Assembly: GCF_001884045.1 (NCBI RefSeq)
Contig: NZ_MACF01000019.1
Span: forward strand, 1 to 56,777
Reading direction: 5' to 3'
DNA from: Bacillus mobilis
GTDB lineage: Bacteria; Bacillota; Bacilli; Bacillales; Bacillaceae_G
Length of the DNA: 56,777 bases
The notes beneath the pieces were generated by a model, which saw only the letters and a list, made by a program, of their open reading frames with translations, did not search any database and was not told the origin of the DNA. Positions 1-9,781 of this stretch are shown in pieces. Position numbers and translations under genes: made by a program. Every line of letters begins with the position of its first letter. Positions within the stretch are counted from its first letter, which is position 1.

Positions 1-319
1 ATAGCTTTTCTATATCTAATACAAGATTTTTTAATAAACCTAATTTTGTACGTATATCAATATAATAAAAGTTTTTTGTACCTTCTTTTCGCATTAAAAT
101 AATACCGGCTTCTCGTAAAATTCTAAGATGATGTGATACCGCTGGTCGAGAAAGGTGTGTTTGTTTCGTAATTTCGCCTACACGTAATCCGGTTTGACAT
201 TCCGTTTCCATGAGAACGAACAAAATAGCTTGACGTGTTTCATCGCCAATTGCCAATAATACTTTTTGAGAATCAATAAAATCTTTTTTTATAACATTTA
301 ATTGTTCTTGTTTATTCAT
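1..319 (-). CDS. ArsR-family winged-helix repressor (C-terminus off the window)
   Basis: The first 106 codons of an ArsR/SmtB-type DNA-binding regulator read leftward and run off the window edge. The start ATG follows a GGAGGT ribosome binding site. Residues 1-30 hold the usual opening helix (ALLAIGDETRQAILF-like), and the recognition helix contains LSRPAVSHHLRILREAG, the diagnostic ArsR helix-turn-helix. A wing with RKEGTKNFYYI follows. No metal-binding CxC motif is visible in helix 3, so it is probably not a classical metal sensor, although the missing C-terminus could carry ligands. It is transcribed away from the FAD monooxygenase at 833, a common regulator/target arrangement, but control of that gene is only inferred. 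Confidence 0.9.
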   Translation of the reverse strand, partial: MNKQEQLNVIKKDFIDSQKVLLAIGDETRQAILFVLMETECQTGLRVGEITKQTHLSRPAVSHHLRILREAGIILMRKEGTKNFYYIDIRTKLGLLKNLVLDIEKL

Positions 320-832
320 TTCAATCACTTTACCTCCAAAAAATTAGTCGAAAGGCTTAAGATGATGAACCATTACATCGATACGGTAATGCTACATGAT
401 TGTTGAATGAGCTGCAATATTGGGAAAGAAAATCGAGACGAATGAAATTTTTGTGTTGAAAATGGTAGGGGGTAGAAAAGGATAGCATATTAAAATGGAT
501 GAAGTTTTAAAAAGAAAAAGTGATTGAATAATACGTTGTTTATAAATGATAGAGGGTAAGGATTTTAAAAAAATAAGCGGTCGTAAGCCCTTTTAACTTT
601 ACAGGGCTACGACCGCTTATTATGTTGGTGTTTACTAAAGTGAGTTGTTTCGTTTTACTCTTTCATACATGCATAATTCAAGCAGATTATAGATATATGA
701 AAAAGAAAAAGTAATTTGGGGCGTAATCTATCTATATGATAATTTAAAATGAAATATAAGTCTATATCTTTGTTGTTTTTTTGATTATATTTATGTCATT
801 GAGCTCAGAACAATGATGTGGAGGGTAAATTT
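320..832. other. Divergent intergenic region between arsR-like gene and monooxygenase
   Basis: This 513-bp stretch has no convincing open reading frame on either strand. It must hold the promoters of the flanking divergent genes. It also contains one strong hairpin at 573-620, whose U-tract lies on the leftward strand. Confidence 0.6.
573..620 (-). terminator. Orphan leftward intrinsic terminator
   Basis: Arms of about 18 bp (ATAAGCGGTCGTA with a one-base bulge, then GCCCT, against AGGGCTACGACCGCTTAT) enclose a short loop. Read on the minus strand, the stem is followed by TTTTTTTAAAA. No gene ends here on that strand, so it terminates either an unannotated short leftward RNA starting in 621-830 or antisense transcription. 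Confidence 0.6.
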
Positions 833-2452
833 ATGAAATCGAATTACGTATCAGTTTTAATTGTTGGAGGAGGATTATCAGGATTAGCGTCTGCGCTATT
901 CCTTGCAAAACATAACGTAAATTATTTACTGATTGAAAGGCATCAGTCTACTGCAATTCATCCAAAGGCAGGTGGAATCACTTTTCGTACGATGGAGTTA
1001 TTTCGAGAATTGGGTTTAGAACAAAGAATTAGATCAGCGGGTAAAGCATTAGAAAATTGTCGGGGAAGAATAGCAGTTCATACAATAGCTGAGGCGGATA
1101 AGGAAGAATTGGCACAAATGAGGGCGACTCAGTATGGAAACGATGAAAAGTTACTTCAAAAAATAGAAGAGATTAGTCCATCAAAACAAACAGCTTGTTA
1201 TCAAATTACTTTAGAAGAAATGATGTTACAAGAAGCGAGAACATTAGGCGGAGGATTATCTTTTTATCATGAATTGGTTTCTTATGAACAAAATGAGCAC
1301 GGAGTAATAGCAACGATTCGGAATCGCGAAACGGAAGAAGAAAGTATTATTCATTGTGACTATGTAATTGCAGCGGACGGGGCAAAAAGTAAAATACGTG
1401 AGCAGCTAGGGATAAGTACTGAGGGACGAGGTACAATCGGTGGTTATTATATGAATATTTATTTTGAAGCGGATTTAAGTGAGTTTATACAAGGAGATGC
1501 ATTTGGTTTTACTATGGTACTTCATTCGGAAGTTCTTGGTGCACTTATTCCAGTTGATAACGAAAGAAGATGGATTTACCATGTATCCTACGATCCGTTA
1601 AAAGGAGGGCGACCAGAGGATTTCACTATAGAACGTTGTAAACAAATCATTCAAACAGCAATTGGAAGCACAAATGTTGAGCCAGAAATAGTAAGTGTTT
1701 TACCGTGGGAAGCGACTGAAAGTACAGCCGTGAAATTTCAAGATAATCGCATTTTTTTAGTTGGTGATTCTGCCCATATTATGCCACCAACTGGAGGATT
1801 TGGTTCAAATACAGGCATACAAGATGCACATAACTTAGCTTGGAAATTAGCGGTTGTTATAAAAGGGAAAGCAAATCCAAAATTGTTAGAAACATATTAT
1901 GAAGAGAGATATCCTGTGGCAAAATTAACGACGGAGTATGCGAGTAGTTTATTGTTCCGTGCTGCGAATAGAGAAGAAGGCAGTTTGAATAATATGGATG
2001 GTTTAACTGTAACTGTTGGGTATCACTATTGTTCTGAAGCGATAGTAGATGACTCAGCTACTTCACATAGAATGGATATCGTAGAGTTGAATGGAAGACC
2101 TGGAACGCGAGCACCACACTTTTGTGGAACGTATGATGGAAAAGAAATTTCTATACTTGATTTATTAGGAAATGATTTTGTGTTACTTATTGGAGCAGAA
2201 AATCGCGCTTGGGCCGATTGTGCACAAGATGTTTCAGCTGAATTAGGAATAAATATAAAAGTGTATCGAGTAGGTTTAACCGGAGACTTTATTGCTCAAG
2301 AAAATGTTTTTCGTGAATTATATGGTTTAGAGAATGAAGGAGCTGTAGTGATTAGACCAGATAGCTTCATTGCGTGGCGTTCAGCAAAAGGTACAGCAAA
2401 TCTACGTACGGTGCTTAACGAGGTAATGAATCATTTATTGTGTAATTTTTAA
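833..2452 (+). CDS. FAD-dependent aromatic monooxygenase (PHBH-like)
   Basis: This is a 539-residue flavoprotein hydroxylase of the p-hydroxybenzoate hydroxylase group, which inserts one oxygen atom into aromatic or polyketide-like substrates using NAD(P)H. Visible signatures are the FAD dinucleotide fold GGGLSG at residues 12-17, the DG motif ADGAKSKIR near 182, and the GD motif GDSAHIMPPTGGFG near 311. A C-terminal thioredoxin-like extension follows, as in the RdmE/MhpA type. The ATG at 833 is chosen over the upstream GTG at 818 because GGAGGG sits seven bases before it. It is divergent from the ArsR gene and ends in its own terminator. The substrate cannot be read from the sequence; antibiotic or xenobiotic hydroxylation is possible. 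Confidence 0.9.
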   Translation: MKSNYVSVLIVGGGLSGLASALFLAKHNVNYLLIERHQSTAIHPKAGGITFRTMELFRELGLEQRIRSAGKALENCRGRIAVHTIAEADKEELAQMRATQYGNDEKLLQKIEEISPSKQTACYQITLEEMMLQEARTLGGGLSFYHELVSYEQNEHGVIATIRNRETEEESIIHCDYVIAADGAKSKIREQLGISTEGRGTIGGYYMNIYFEADLSEFIQGDAFGFTMVLHSEVLGALIPVDNERRWIYHVSYDPLKGGRPEDFTIERCKQIIQTAIGSTNVEPEIVSVLPWEATESTAVKFQDNRIFLVGDSAHIMPPTGGFGSNTGIQDAHNLAWKLAVVIKGKANPKLLETYYEERYPVAKLTTEYASSLLFRAANREEGSLNNMDGLTVTVGYHYCSEAIVDDSATSHRMDIVELNGRPGTRAPHFCGTYDGKEISILDLLGNDFVLLIGAENRAWADCAQDVSAELGINIKVYRVGLTGDFIAQENVFRELYGLENEGAVVIRPDSFIAWRSAKGTANLRTVLNEVMNHLLCNF

Positions 2453-2462
2453 GAAACTAGGA

Positions 2463-2494
2463 AGAAGTGTTTTATATAAGACACTTCTTTTATC
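2463..2494 (+). terminator. Terminator of the monooxygenase gene
   Basis: AGAAGTGT and ACACTTCT form an 8-bp stem followed by TTTATCCTTTTT, eleven bases after the stop codon. Confidence 0.8.
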
Positions 2495-2540
2495 CTTTTT
2501 CAACTTACAAAATAAAAATATTGTAAGTTGAAAAAGGATA
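2491..2540. promoter_or_regulatory. Distal long palindrome, probable TetR operator 1
   Basis: Perfect 20-bp arms flank a 10-bp centre. The core CAACTTACA-N12-TGTAAGTTG is shared exactly, including spacing, with the second palindrome at 2583-2612. Lying upstream of the TetR gene at 2659, it is best read as an operator. A rightward terminator is unlikely because no U-tract follows. Confidence 0.6.
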
Positions 2541-2582
2541 TGTTAATCTTATAACCTAATTGAAATCGTATTTTTTTGCATT

Positions 2583-2612
2583 CAACTTACAAATAATAAA
2601 AAATGTAAGTTG
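2583..2612. promoter_or_regulatory. Proximal palindrome, probable TetR operator 2
   Basis: CAACTTACA-N12-TGTAAGTTG has the same half-sites and spacer length as the palindrome at 2501-2530. It ends 46 bases before the TetR start codon, where repressor binding would overlap the promoter, so autoregulation is the simplest reading. Confidence 0.65.
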
Positions 2613-2658
2613 TTATTGGAATAATAGTATTATGTAAATAAATTGGACGGTGAGAAAA

Positions 2659-3243
2659 ATGACAGAGAAGGCGTTAACGAAGAATGTTGTTTTAGATGCA
2701 GCGGAAAAAGAGTTAATGAAATATGGATGGAGTAGGACGACACTTGTTAGTATTGCGAAGTCACTTGATGTTAGTCATGCGGCTTTATATTCTTATTTTC
2801 GGAGTAAGGCCACACTGCGCGACGCTATTTTAGAAAGATGGCTGCTTAAGTACTCAGATCAGCTTGAACAAATTGCGGGAAAAGATGGAGAGACGGAAAT
2901 CATTTTACAAGAGTGGTTCTTTCGTTTATTTCAGCTTAAAAAGAAAGAGTTACTTGAAAATGAAGAGTTATTTACATTGAATAGTTCGTTAGTGCAGCAA
3001 AAGAATAAGGTGATTCAAAAGCACGAAGAAAGATTAGTTGGACAACTGGAGAACGTGATAAATCGTGGGATAGAGCGCAATGAGATTGAAAAACAAGATA
3101 GTTTGTTTTTAGCGTATACGTTATTTGGTTTGCTTTCATCGTTCTATCACCCTGCTTTTTCTGAGAAGTGGAAAGAAGAGAGGATAAACGAAGAGTTTCA
3201 AAAGTCGTGGGAGATTGTTGCTTGTGGCATTTTTCAAAAGTAA
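2659..3243 (+). CDS. TetR/AcrR-family transcriptional regulator
   Basis: This is a 194-residue TetR-type repressor. The N-terminal helix-turn-helix reads LVSIAKSLDVSHAALYSYF followed by RSKATLRDAI, the standard TetR_N signature at residues 30-55. The rest is an all-helical ligand domain without assignable specificity. The start ATG at 2659 is preferred over the GTG at 2650 because GGTGAG lies four to five bases upstream of it. Two palindromes with identical half-sites precede the gene. It is followed 51 bp later by helD with no terminator between, so read-through into helD is possible. Confidence 0.9.
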   Translation: MTEKALTKNVVLDAAEKELMKYGWSRTTLVSIAKSLDVSHAALYSYFRSKATLRDAILERWLLKYSDQLEQIAGKDGETEIILQEWFFRLFQLKKKELLENEELFTLNSSLVQQKNKVIQKHEERLVGQLENVINRGIERNEIEKQDSLFLAYTLFGLLSSFYHPAFSEKWKEERINEEFQKSWEIVACGIFQK

Positions 3244-3294
3244 AAAGTTACGTATCATATAAGGCTTTCAAATAGTAGGAGAAGGGGAGATTAT

Positions 3295-5601
3295 ATGAGT
3301 CATTATAAAGAAGAGCAACAACGTGTAGATGTAGTTATTGAAAAAGTAGAGGAGGAACTGAAAGAGCTGGATGATCGAGTTGGCTCAGTGAAGTCTGAAA
3401 TTGTAAGTATTAGAAAAAACTTTTGGGAAGATGTAAAAGTAAATATAGATAATATTAAAGAAGCGGTTGAAACGGCGGCGAGTATTAGGCAAGAGGCAGA
3501 GCTTCTTGCTGAAAGAGAACATACACATCGTCATACGAAAAATGAATATAACCTTTTAACGAAAATAAAAGAAACGCCGTATTTTGGGCGGATTGATTTT
3601 AAAGAAGATGCTGAAGCGGATACCGATGAAATGTATATCGGTATCGGCTCTTTTTATGATAAAGAAAATGATGAGTTTTTAGTATACGATTGGCGGGCAC
3701 CTATTTCGAGCCTTTATTATGATTACACTTTAGGGAGGGCACAGTATAAAGCGCCCATAGGTAAGATTTCAGGTGATTTACTTTTAAAACGTCAATATAT
3801 AATTCGAAACGGGACGATTCAAAGTATGTTTGATACAGGTGTGACGATAGGTGATGAATTATTACAAGAAGTACTTGGAAGAAATGCAAGTGAGCAAATG
3901 AAAAGTATTGTAGCGACGATACAGAGGGAACAAAACCAAATTATTCGAAACGATAAAAGTGATGTGTTAATTGTGCAAGGGACTGCTGGGAGCGGGAAAA
4001 CTTCAGCAGCACTGCAACGTATTGCTTATTTATTGTATCGTTACCGCGGCACGGTTCATGCGGATCAAATGTTACTGTTTTCTCCGAATGAGTTGTTTAA
4101 TAGTTATATTGCGAACGTTTTGCCAGAGCTTGGGGAAGAAAATATGCAACAAACGACTTTTCAAACGTATGTGGAACATATGATTGGAAAAAGCTTTACT
4201 GTAGAAGATTCATTTGCGCAGTTAGAATACGTTTTAACGAAAAAGCATGAAAGTACGTATGAAACTAGAGTGAAAGGCATTCAATATAAATCTTCGGTTG
4301 AATTTATGGGACTACTTGAGAAATACGCGCGAAGCTTAAGTGAAAAAGGTATACAATTTCATGATGTTACATGTAAAGGCGAAGTGCTCATGGAGGCAAA
4401 ATCAATATGTGCTTATTTTTATAGTCTAGACATGTTTATTGCTATACCGAATCGAATGCAACTTACAATGGAATGGATTCTTCGGAAGTTACATGAATTT
4501 GAAAAGATAGAATTGAAAAAAGATTGGGTGGAACGAGAAGTTCAGTATTTAAATAAAGAAGATTACAATCGAATATATGAAAAATTAGAGAAGGATAATC
4601 AATTTGATTATTATGAGAAGGAACATGAGTTATTAACGAAATATGTAGTGAAGAAACATTTTCGTTCATTACGTAGAAGGGTAAAAAATTTCGCTTTTGT
4701 AAATCATCCTGCGATTTTTCAGCAGTTATTTGAAAGCATGCAGAAAGATATTTTCGTACCAGATTGCTGGGGAGATATATGTAAGCAGACAGTGAAGCAT
4801 TTGAAGAATAAACAGCTAACAAATGAAGATGCAGCGCCGTATTTGTTTTTAAAAGAATTACTTGAAGGATTTAAGACGAATCACCTTGTGAAGTTTGTAT
4901 TTATTGATGAAGTGCAAGATTATACAGCATTTCAATTAGCATTTCTAAAACGACTATTTCCGAAGGCGAAATGGACGTTACTTGGTGATCGTAATCAAAA
5001 TATTTTCTCGCATGACCAAAATAGAGAAAACAATATTATCTCCACATTATTTGTAAATCGTAAAGTGGAAACAGTCCAGCTTAACCGTAGTTATCGATCG
5101 ACAAAACCGATCATTGAATTTACAAAGTGTATGATTCCAAATGGAAATGAGATTGAAGCTTTTAATAGGGATGGTAAGAAGCCTGTTTATATAAAAGTAA
5201 GTGATGAGCGAAAGCGTGTAGAGAATATAGTTCTTAAGGTGAAAGAGTTAGAAGAAAAAGGCCATAAAACAGTTGCGGTAATTTGTAAAACAAATGAAGA
5301 ATGCATGAAAGTGATGGAGTTAATAGGAGATATATTACACGTCCACCTTATGCAAAAAGAGAATACACCTTATGAGAACGGCGTTGTTATTATTCCTGCT
5401 TATTTGGCGAAAGGGATAGAATTTGACGCGGTAATTATATTTGAAGCTTCTAATGACAGCTATAATAGGGAGTCTGAACGCAATTTGTTTTACACAGCAT
5501 GTACGAGGGCGATGCATGAATTATATGTATATTATGCCGGGGAGCTAACAGAATTTCTTACACATGTTCCAGAAGAATTATATATAAGGGAGAGATGTTA
5601 A
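3295..5601 (+). CDS. helD: HelD-type RNA polymerase recycling ATPase
   Basis: This is a 768-residue superfamily-1 motor, close to the usual length of Bacillus HelD (about 770). HelD binds stalled or post-termination RNA polymerase and releases it from nucleic acid using ATP. The first 80 residues are a charged coiled coil, as expected for the arm that enters the secondary channel. Walker A is GTAGSGKT near residue 229. Motif II is FIDEVQD near 538, motif III GDRNQNIF, motif IV LNRSYRS, and motif VI YTACTRA near 731. The start has a GGAGAAGGGGA ribosome binding site. The next gene begins at the base after its stop, implying translational coupling. In some Gram-positives HelD variants confer rifampicin tolerance; that role is not shown here. 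Confidence 0.93.
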   Translation: MSHYKEEQQRVDVVIEKVEEELKELDDRVGSVKSEIVSIRKNFWEDVKVNIDNIKEAVETAASIRQEAELLAEREHTHRHTKNEYNLLTKIKETPYFGRIDFKEDAEADTDEMYIGIGSFYDKENDEFLVYDWRAPISSLYYDYTLGRAQYKAPIGKISGDLLLKRQYIIRNGTIQSMFDTGVTIGDELLQEVLGRNASEQMKSIVATIQREQNQIIRNDKSDVLIVQGTAGSGKTSAALQRIAYLLYRYRGTVHADQMLLFSPNELFNSYIANVLPELGEENMQQTTFQTYVEHMIGKSFTVEDSFAQLEYVLTKKHESTYETRVKGIQYKSSVEFMGLLEKYARSLSEKGIQFHDVTCKGEVLMEAKSICAYFYSLDMFIAIPNRMQLTMEWILRKLHEFEKIELKKDWVEREVQYLNKEDYNRIYEKLEKDNQFDYYEKEHELLTKYVVKKHFRSLRRRVKNFAFVNHPAIFQQLFESMQKDIFVPDCWGDICKQTVKHLKNKQLTNEDAAPYLFLKELLEGFKTNHLVKFVFIDEVQDYTAFQLAFLKRLFPKAKWTLLGDRNQNIFSHDQNRENNIISTLFVNRKVETVQLNRSYRSTKPIIEFTKCMIPNGNEIEAFNRDGKKPVYIKVSDERKRVENIVLKVKELEEKGHKTVAVICKTNEECMKVMELIGDILHVHLMQKENTPYENGVVIIPAYLAKGIEFDAVIIFEASNDSYNRESERNLFYTACTRAMHELYVYYAGELTEFLTHVPEELYIRERC

Positions 5602-6198
5602 ATGGCGAATCAATATAATACTTTTCAAAATTGTAGTAAAGAAGTGTCAATGTTATTACCACTTCCGAAGTATGTAAAGTTGGTACGGGAGCATGAAGAA
5701 TTACGTGACGGTGTACAAGTTTCCATCAAACGCTATCAAGCAGAAGAGCTGTTACATTACGGTGGTGCTCATATTACAACCATTACTACTCAAAATGATA
5801 AGTGTTTATTAAGTTATACGAATATGATGCCAATATACTCAGACAAACTGCCTCATAAAGATAATGCTGAACAAATAGCAATGGATGTAATGGAAAAGGT
5901 TGATCAACAATATGCAAGTGGTTTAACTTTACTTCGTATAGAAAAACAAATGAGACAGTATAAAGATGAAGGAGAAATTGTTACTTTTCCTGTTTTATGG
6001 GTGAAAATGATGCATGATAATGGGAGTTTTAACTGGGTGACAATTGGAGGAGACGGACAAATCATCGAATTTGAGCGTGAAGTACGCTGGGATTATATGA
6101 TGAGTCGTCGTCAAACGGAAATGTGGTATTATGATGACTGGGTGTTGGCACGTATGGGAAAAGGTCCGCAATTAATGCTGCCAGCTGCTTTAGCATAG
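5602..6198 (+). CDS. Unknown soluble protein coupled to helD
   Basis: This 198-residue protein, which I do not recognise, starts at the base immediately after the helD stop codon (TAAATG), so it is probably translated by re-initiation from helD. It is predicted soluble, with no signal peptide or membrane segment. Conspicuous segments are a charged N-terminal half and a Trp-rich stretch near the C-terminus (NWVTIGGDG, then VRWDYMMSRRQTEMWYYDDW). Such tight coupling suggests a shared function or stoichiometry with HelD, but nothing in the sequence fixes a role. A nested-hairpin terminator follows at 6289. Confidence 0.8.
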   Translation: MANQYNTFQNCSKEVSMLLPLPKYVKLVREHEELRDGVQVSIKRYQAEELLHYGGAHITTITTQNDKCLLSYTNMMPIYSDKLPHKDNAEQIAMDVMEKVDQQYASGLTLLRIEKQMRQYKDEGEIVTFPVLWVKMMHDNGSFNWVTIGGDGQIIEFEREVRWDYMMSRRQTEMWYYDDWVLARMGKGPQLMLPAALA

Positions 6199-7505
<1,307 letters not shown>

Positions 7506-7510
7506 ATAGG

Positions 7511-7547
7511 AGAAAGGGTATACCGTTGTTTTAGGTATACCTTTTCT
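7511..7547. terminator. Bidirectional terminator between converging genes
   Basis: AGAAAGGGTATACC and GGTATACCTTTTCT pair around a 9-base loop. The hairpin lies between the phosphodiesterase frame and the leftward YdcF-like gene. Confidence 0.75.
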
Positions 7548-7548
7548 A

Positions 7549-8226
7549 TTATGCTAGATTATAGTAGTAGGATACATATTCCTCTAAACCTTGAACTTCT
7601 TTTTCAGGTGGTTCAATACCGCCTTTTTTACCGTAGCAAACATTTCTCAAGTATTCTCCAAAAATCATGGAGCGACTCTTTTCATTTTCCATCCAGTTAT
7701 ATCTATTAATTATAAACTCACCATCGAAACTTGTATCAAATGTAAATGGAATACAAGTAACAGTATTAGGTAGATGTTTTTTTAATACTCTATATTGCCG
7801 ACCGGCTCCTAAACTTTTGCATACAAAGAGTAACCGATTAATTTTTGTGAAATCAAAAATCTTTTTCGCTTCAATTACATTAGCAATAGAATGGAGGGAG
7901 CTTGTCTCGAATAGGATAGCGTCTTTTGGTACGCCATGTTCAATTAATTTATTTACAATTACTTCTGCTTCTGATAAATCCCCGTAATTCCAGCTCGGAT
8001 GTTTCATGCCATGCAAACTAGTACCACCTGTAACGATAATTTGGTTTCCTAAACCTTGTTGATAAGCTTTTAGAGGAGCTTGCCAATTACCAGGATGAGA
8101 ACCGCCGAAAACGAAAATGGCATCACATTTTTGTGGTGTAATTTCTTTTAGAAAAGTGATTTCTGTAATTTGATCGATTTGTTTTTTCGTAAGAGTAGGG
8201 ACATCGGGATATTTAGGGATTACCAT
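7549..8226 (-). CDS. YdcF-like DUF218 protein
   Basis: This is a 225-residue protein of the YdcF/DUF218 fold, a Rossmann-like family that in other bacteria binds S-adenosylmethionine or acts near the envelope; the true reaction is not established. Characteristic segments are DAIFVFGGSHPGNW near the N-terminus, NQIIVTGGTSLHG, and SSLHSIANVIEAKK. There is no transmembrane helix or signal peptide, unlike many envelope DUF218 members. The start at 8226 is chosen because AGGAGG sits nine bases upstream; a longer frame from 8262 would put that site inside the gene. Confidence 0.8.
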   Translation of the reverse strand: MVIPKYPDVPTLTKKQIDQITEITFLKEITPQKCDAIFVFGGSHPGNWQAPLKAYQQGLGNQIIVTGGTSLHGMKHPSWNYGDLSEAEVIVNKLIEHGVPKDAILFETSSLHSIANVIEAKKIFDFTKINRLLFVCKSLGAGRQYRVLKKHLPNTVTCIPFTFDTSFDGEFIINRYNWMENEKSRSMIFGEYLRNVCYGKKGGIEPPEKEVQGLEEYVSYYYNLA

Positions 8227-8286
8227 TTGAAAACCTCCTATATAGTAAAATGACAAATTCATTATATAGCGATTTTGTTAAGTGAA

Positions 8287-8319
8287 AAAAGGGAAGCTTC
8301 TAATTAGAAAGTTCCCCTT
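8287..8319 (-). terminator. Leftward terminator after the 169-aa gene
   Basis: On the minus strand GGGGAACTTTCTA and TAGAAGCTTCCC form an imperfect stem followed by TTTTTTC. It starts right at the stop codon of the 8320-8829 gene. Confidence 0.65.
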
Positions 8320-8829
8320 TTAAGATAACTCTCCAATAAACCAAATTTCTTTTTTATCGATTGTATCCTCATCATAAATGATCTCTTGGAAGTGCAAGGT
8401 TTGGACAGTAGAACAAATTGAAATTCCCCATGTCTCCCAAAAATCAAACTCATTTAAAAGAGGAATCCATTTTTGAAATTCACTATTTCTATTAAAGAAA
8501 TTATGAAAGTAGTCTTCATTTTTAAATATTATGATTTGTGAATCCCACAAACTTTCTATAGAAATCAAAACAACAACTCGATATGTATGTGTATCGATCG
8601 GTTTTATTTTTATTAAATGGTTTGCTTGATTTAATAAGGTTTGTATACATAATCGTTTTACTTTTCTAGGTGTTTTACACGAATCGATAAAAGCTTGGGA
8701 AACTGGTAAAGGAATATACCAATATTCATCGTTATAGAAAGCAGAAGGGAACGTTTTTGTATGTTCTTCAATTCGCTTTATCATCGTGTTTGTTTTACGC
8801 TTCATCCCACGTATTTTCTTTTCACGCAT
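8320..8829 (-). CDS. Conserved hypothetical protein (possibly DUF3916)
   Basis: This 169-residue soluble protein has a very basic N-terminus (MREKKIRGMKRKTN) and several aromatic segments (YWYIPLPVSQAFI, WDSQIIIFKN, FWETWGISIC). From memory it resembles the uncharacterised DUF3916 family, but I cannot confirm this. It begins two bases after the stop of the upstream LysR gene, so the two probably form one leftward transcript ending at the terminator at 8287. Nothing indicates a catalytic site. It may act with the regulator or simply be co-expressed. Confidence 0.75.
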   Translation of the reverse strand: MREKKIRGMKRKTNTMIKRIEEHTKTFPSAFYNDEYWYIPLPVSQAFIDSCKTPRKVKRLCIQTLLNQANHLIKIKPIDTHTYRVVVLISIESLWDSQIIIFKNEDYFHNFFNRNSEFQKWIPLLNEFDFWETWGISICSTVQTLHFQEIIYDEDTIDKKEIWFIGELS

Positions 8830-8831
8830 TG

Positions 8832-9674
8832 TTAAACCATCTCCATAAATTTTTGTAATGCAGCTGAGTGATATATATCTTTCCTAGTAATAAAAGTAGT
8901 AGGAACTTTTTTGAATTTATTTGGTAAAGGATTGAATGATAAGTTATGTTCATGCCCCTTTAAAATTGATTTCATCATAATCGCTACACCCATATTTGAT
9001 TTTACACAGGCGAGTATTGCTTCAATTGTTCCGAACTCTAATACTCGTTTAGGCGAGATGCCTTCTTCTTGAAGCAAGTCTTCTAATAAACTTCTATAAT
9101 AGCAACCGTGACTAAAAGCGAGTAAATTCATATTTTTTATGTCTGTAAGGGCGGATAAAGGTTTTTTACTAATGAGAACTAATTCTTCTTCACGAAATAC
9201 ATTTGTATGAAGTTCAGTATGCTGAGTAGATCCTGCTATAAATGCTCCGTCTAGTTTTCGTTCTAGCACTAGCTTAATTAGTTGTTCGGTCGTATTTGTT
9301 TCTAAAGTTAATTCGACTTCTGGATATTTCTCATAATAGGCCGTTAATATAGATGGTAGCCTTACCGCGGTTGTAGATTCTGTACATCCGATTTTCAAAG
9401 TGCCTTTAGGATCAGTTCCATTACTTTGAACCGCTTTTATAGATTGATCCATTAAGTGGATAATTTGTTTAGCGTATGTTAATAAAATCTCACCGTTAGA
9501 AGTTAAAGTTACACCTTTTCCGTTACGATAAAATAAAGGCACACCTAATTCATTTTCTAGTTGTTTCATACGCATTGTTACGCCTGATTGTACATAGTTC
9601 AAATTTTTCGCTGCGTGAGAAATATTACTTTCCTTTGCAACTTCGTAAAATACAGTTAAATCTTTTATGTCCAT
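8832..9674 (-). CDS. LysR-family transcriptional regulator
   Basis: This is a 280-residue LysR-type regulator. The N-terminal winged helix-turn-helix covers residues 1-60 (MDIKDLTVFYEVAKESNISH, then YVQSGVTMRMKQLENELGVPLFYR), followed by a linker helix and a type-2 periplasmic-binding-like effector domain (GTLKIGCTESTTAVRLPSIL). The ligand is unknown. GGAGGG lies upstream of the ATG. It is divergent from the MFS transporter at 9782, with 107 bp between start codons. That spacer holds AT-rich near-repeats (ATATGATATATC and ATATGATATCA), plausible LysR sites, so regulation of the transporter is the natural inference. Confidence 0.9.
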   Translation of the reverse strand: MDIKDLTVFYEVAKESNISHAAKNLNYVQSGVTMRMKQLENELGVPLFYRNGKGVTLTSNGEILLTYAKQIIHLMDQSIKAVQSNGTDPKGTLKIGCTESTTAVRLPSILTAYYEKYPEVELTLETNTTEQLIKLVLERKLDGAFIAGSTQHTELHTNVFREEELVLISKKPLSALTDIKNMNLLAFSHGCYYRSLLEDLLQEEGISPKRVLEFGTIEAILACVKSNMGVAIMMKSILKGHEHNLSFNPLPNKFKKVPTTFITRKDIYHSAALQKFMEMV

Positions 9675-9781
9675 GCATCTTCCCTCCGAAAAGGTATCAA
9701 TTTTTTTGATGGATTATATGATATATCTTTATTTTATATGATATCAGAACTTTCATACAATGGAAGAGGGGAGGGATTATT

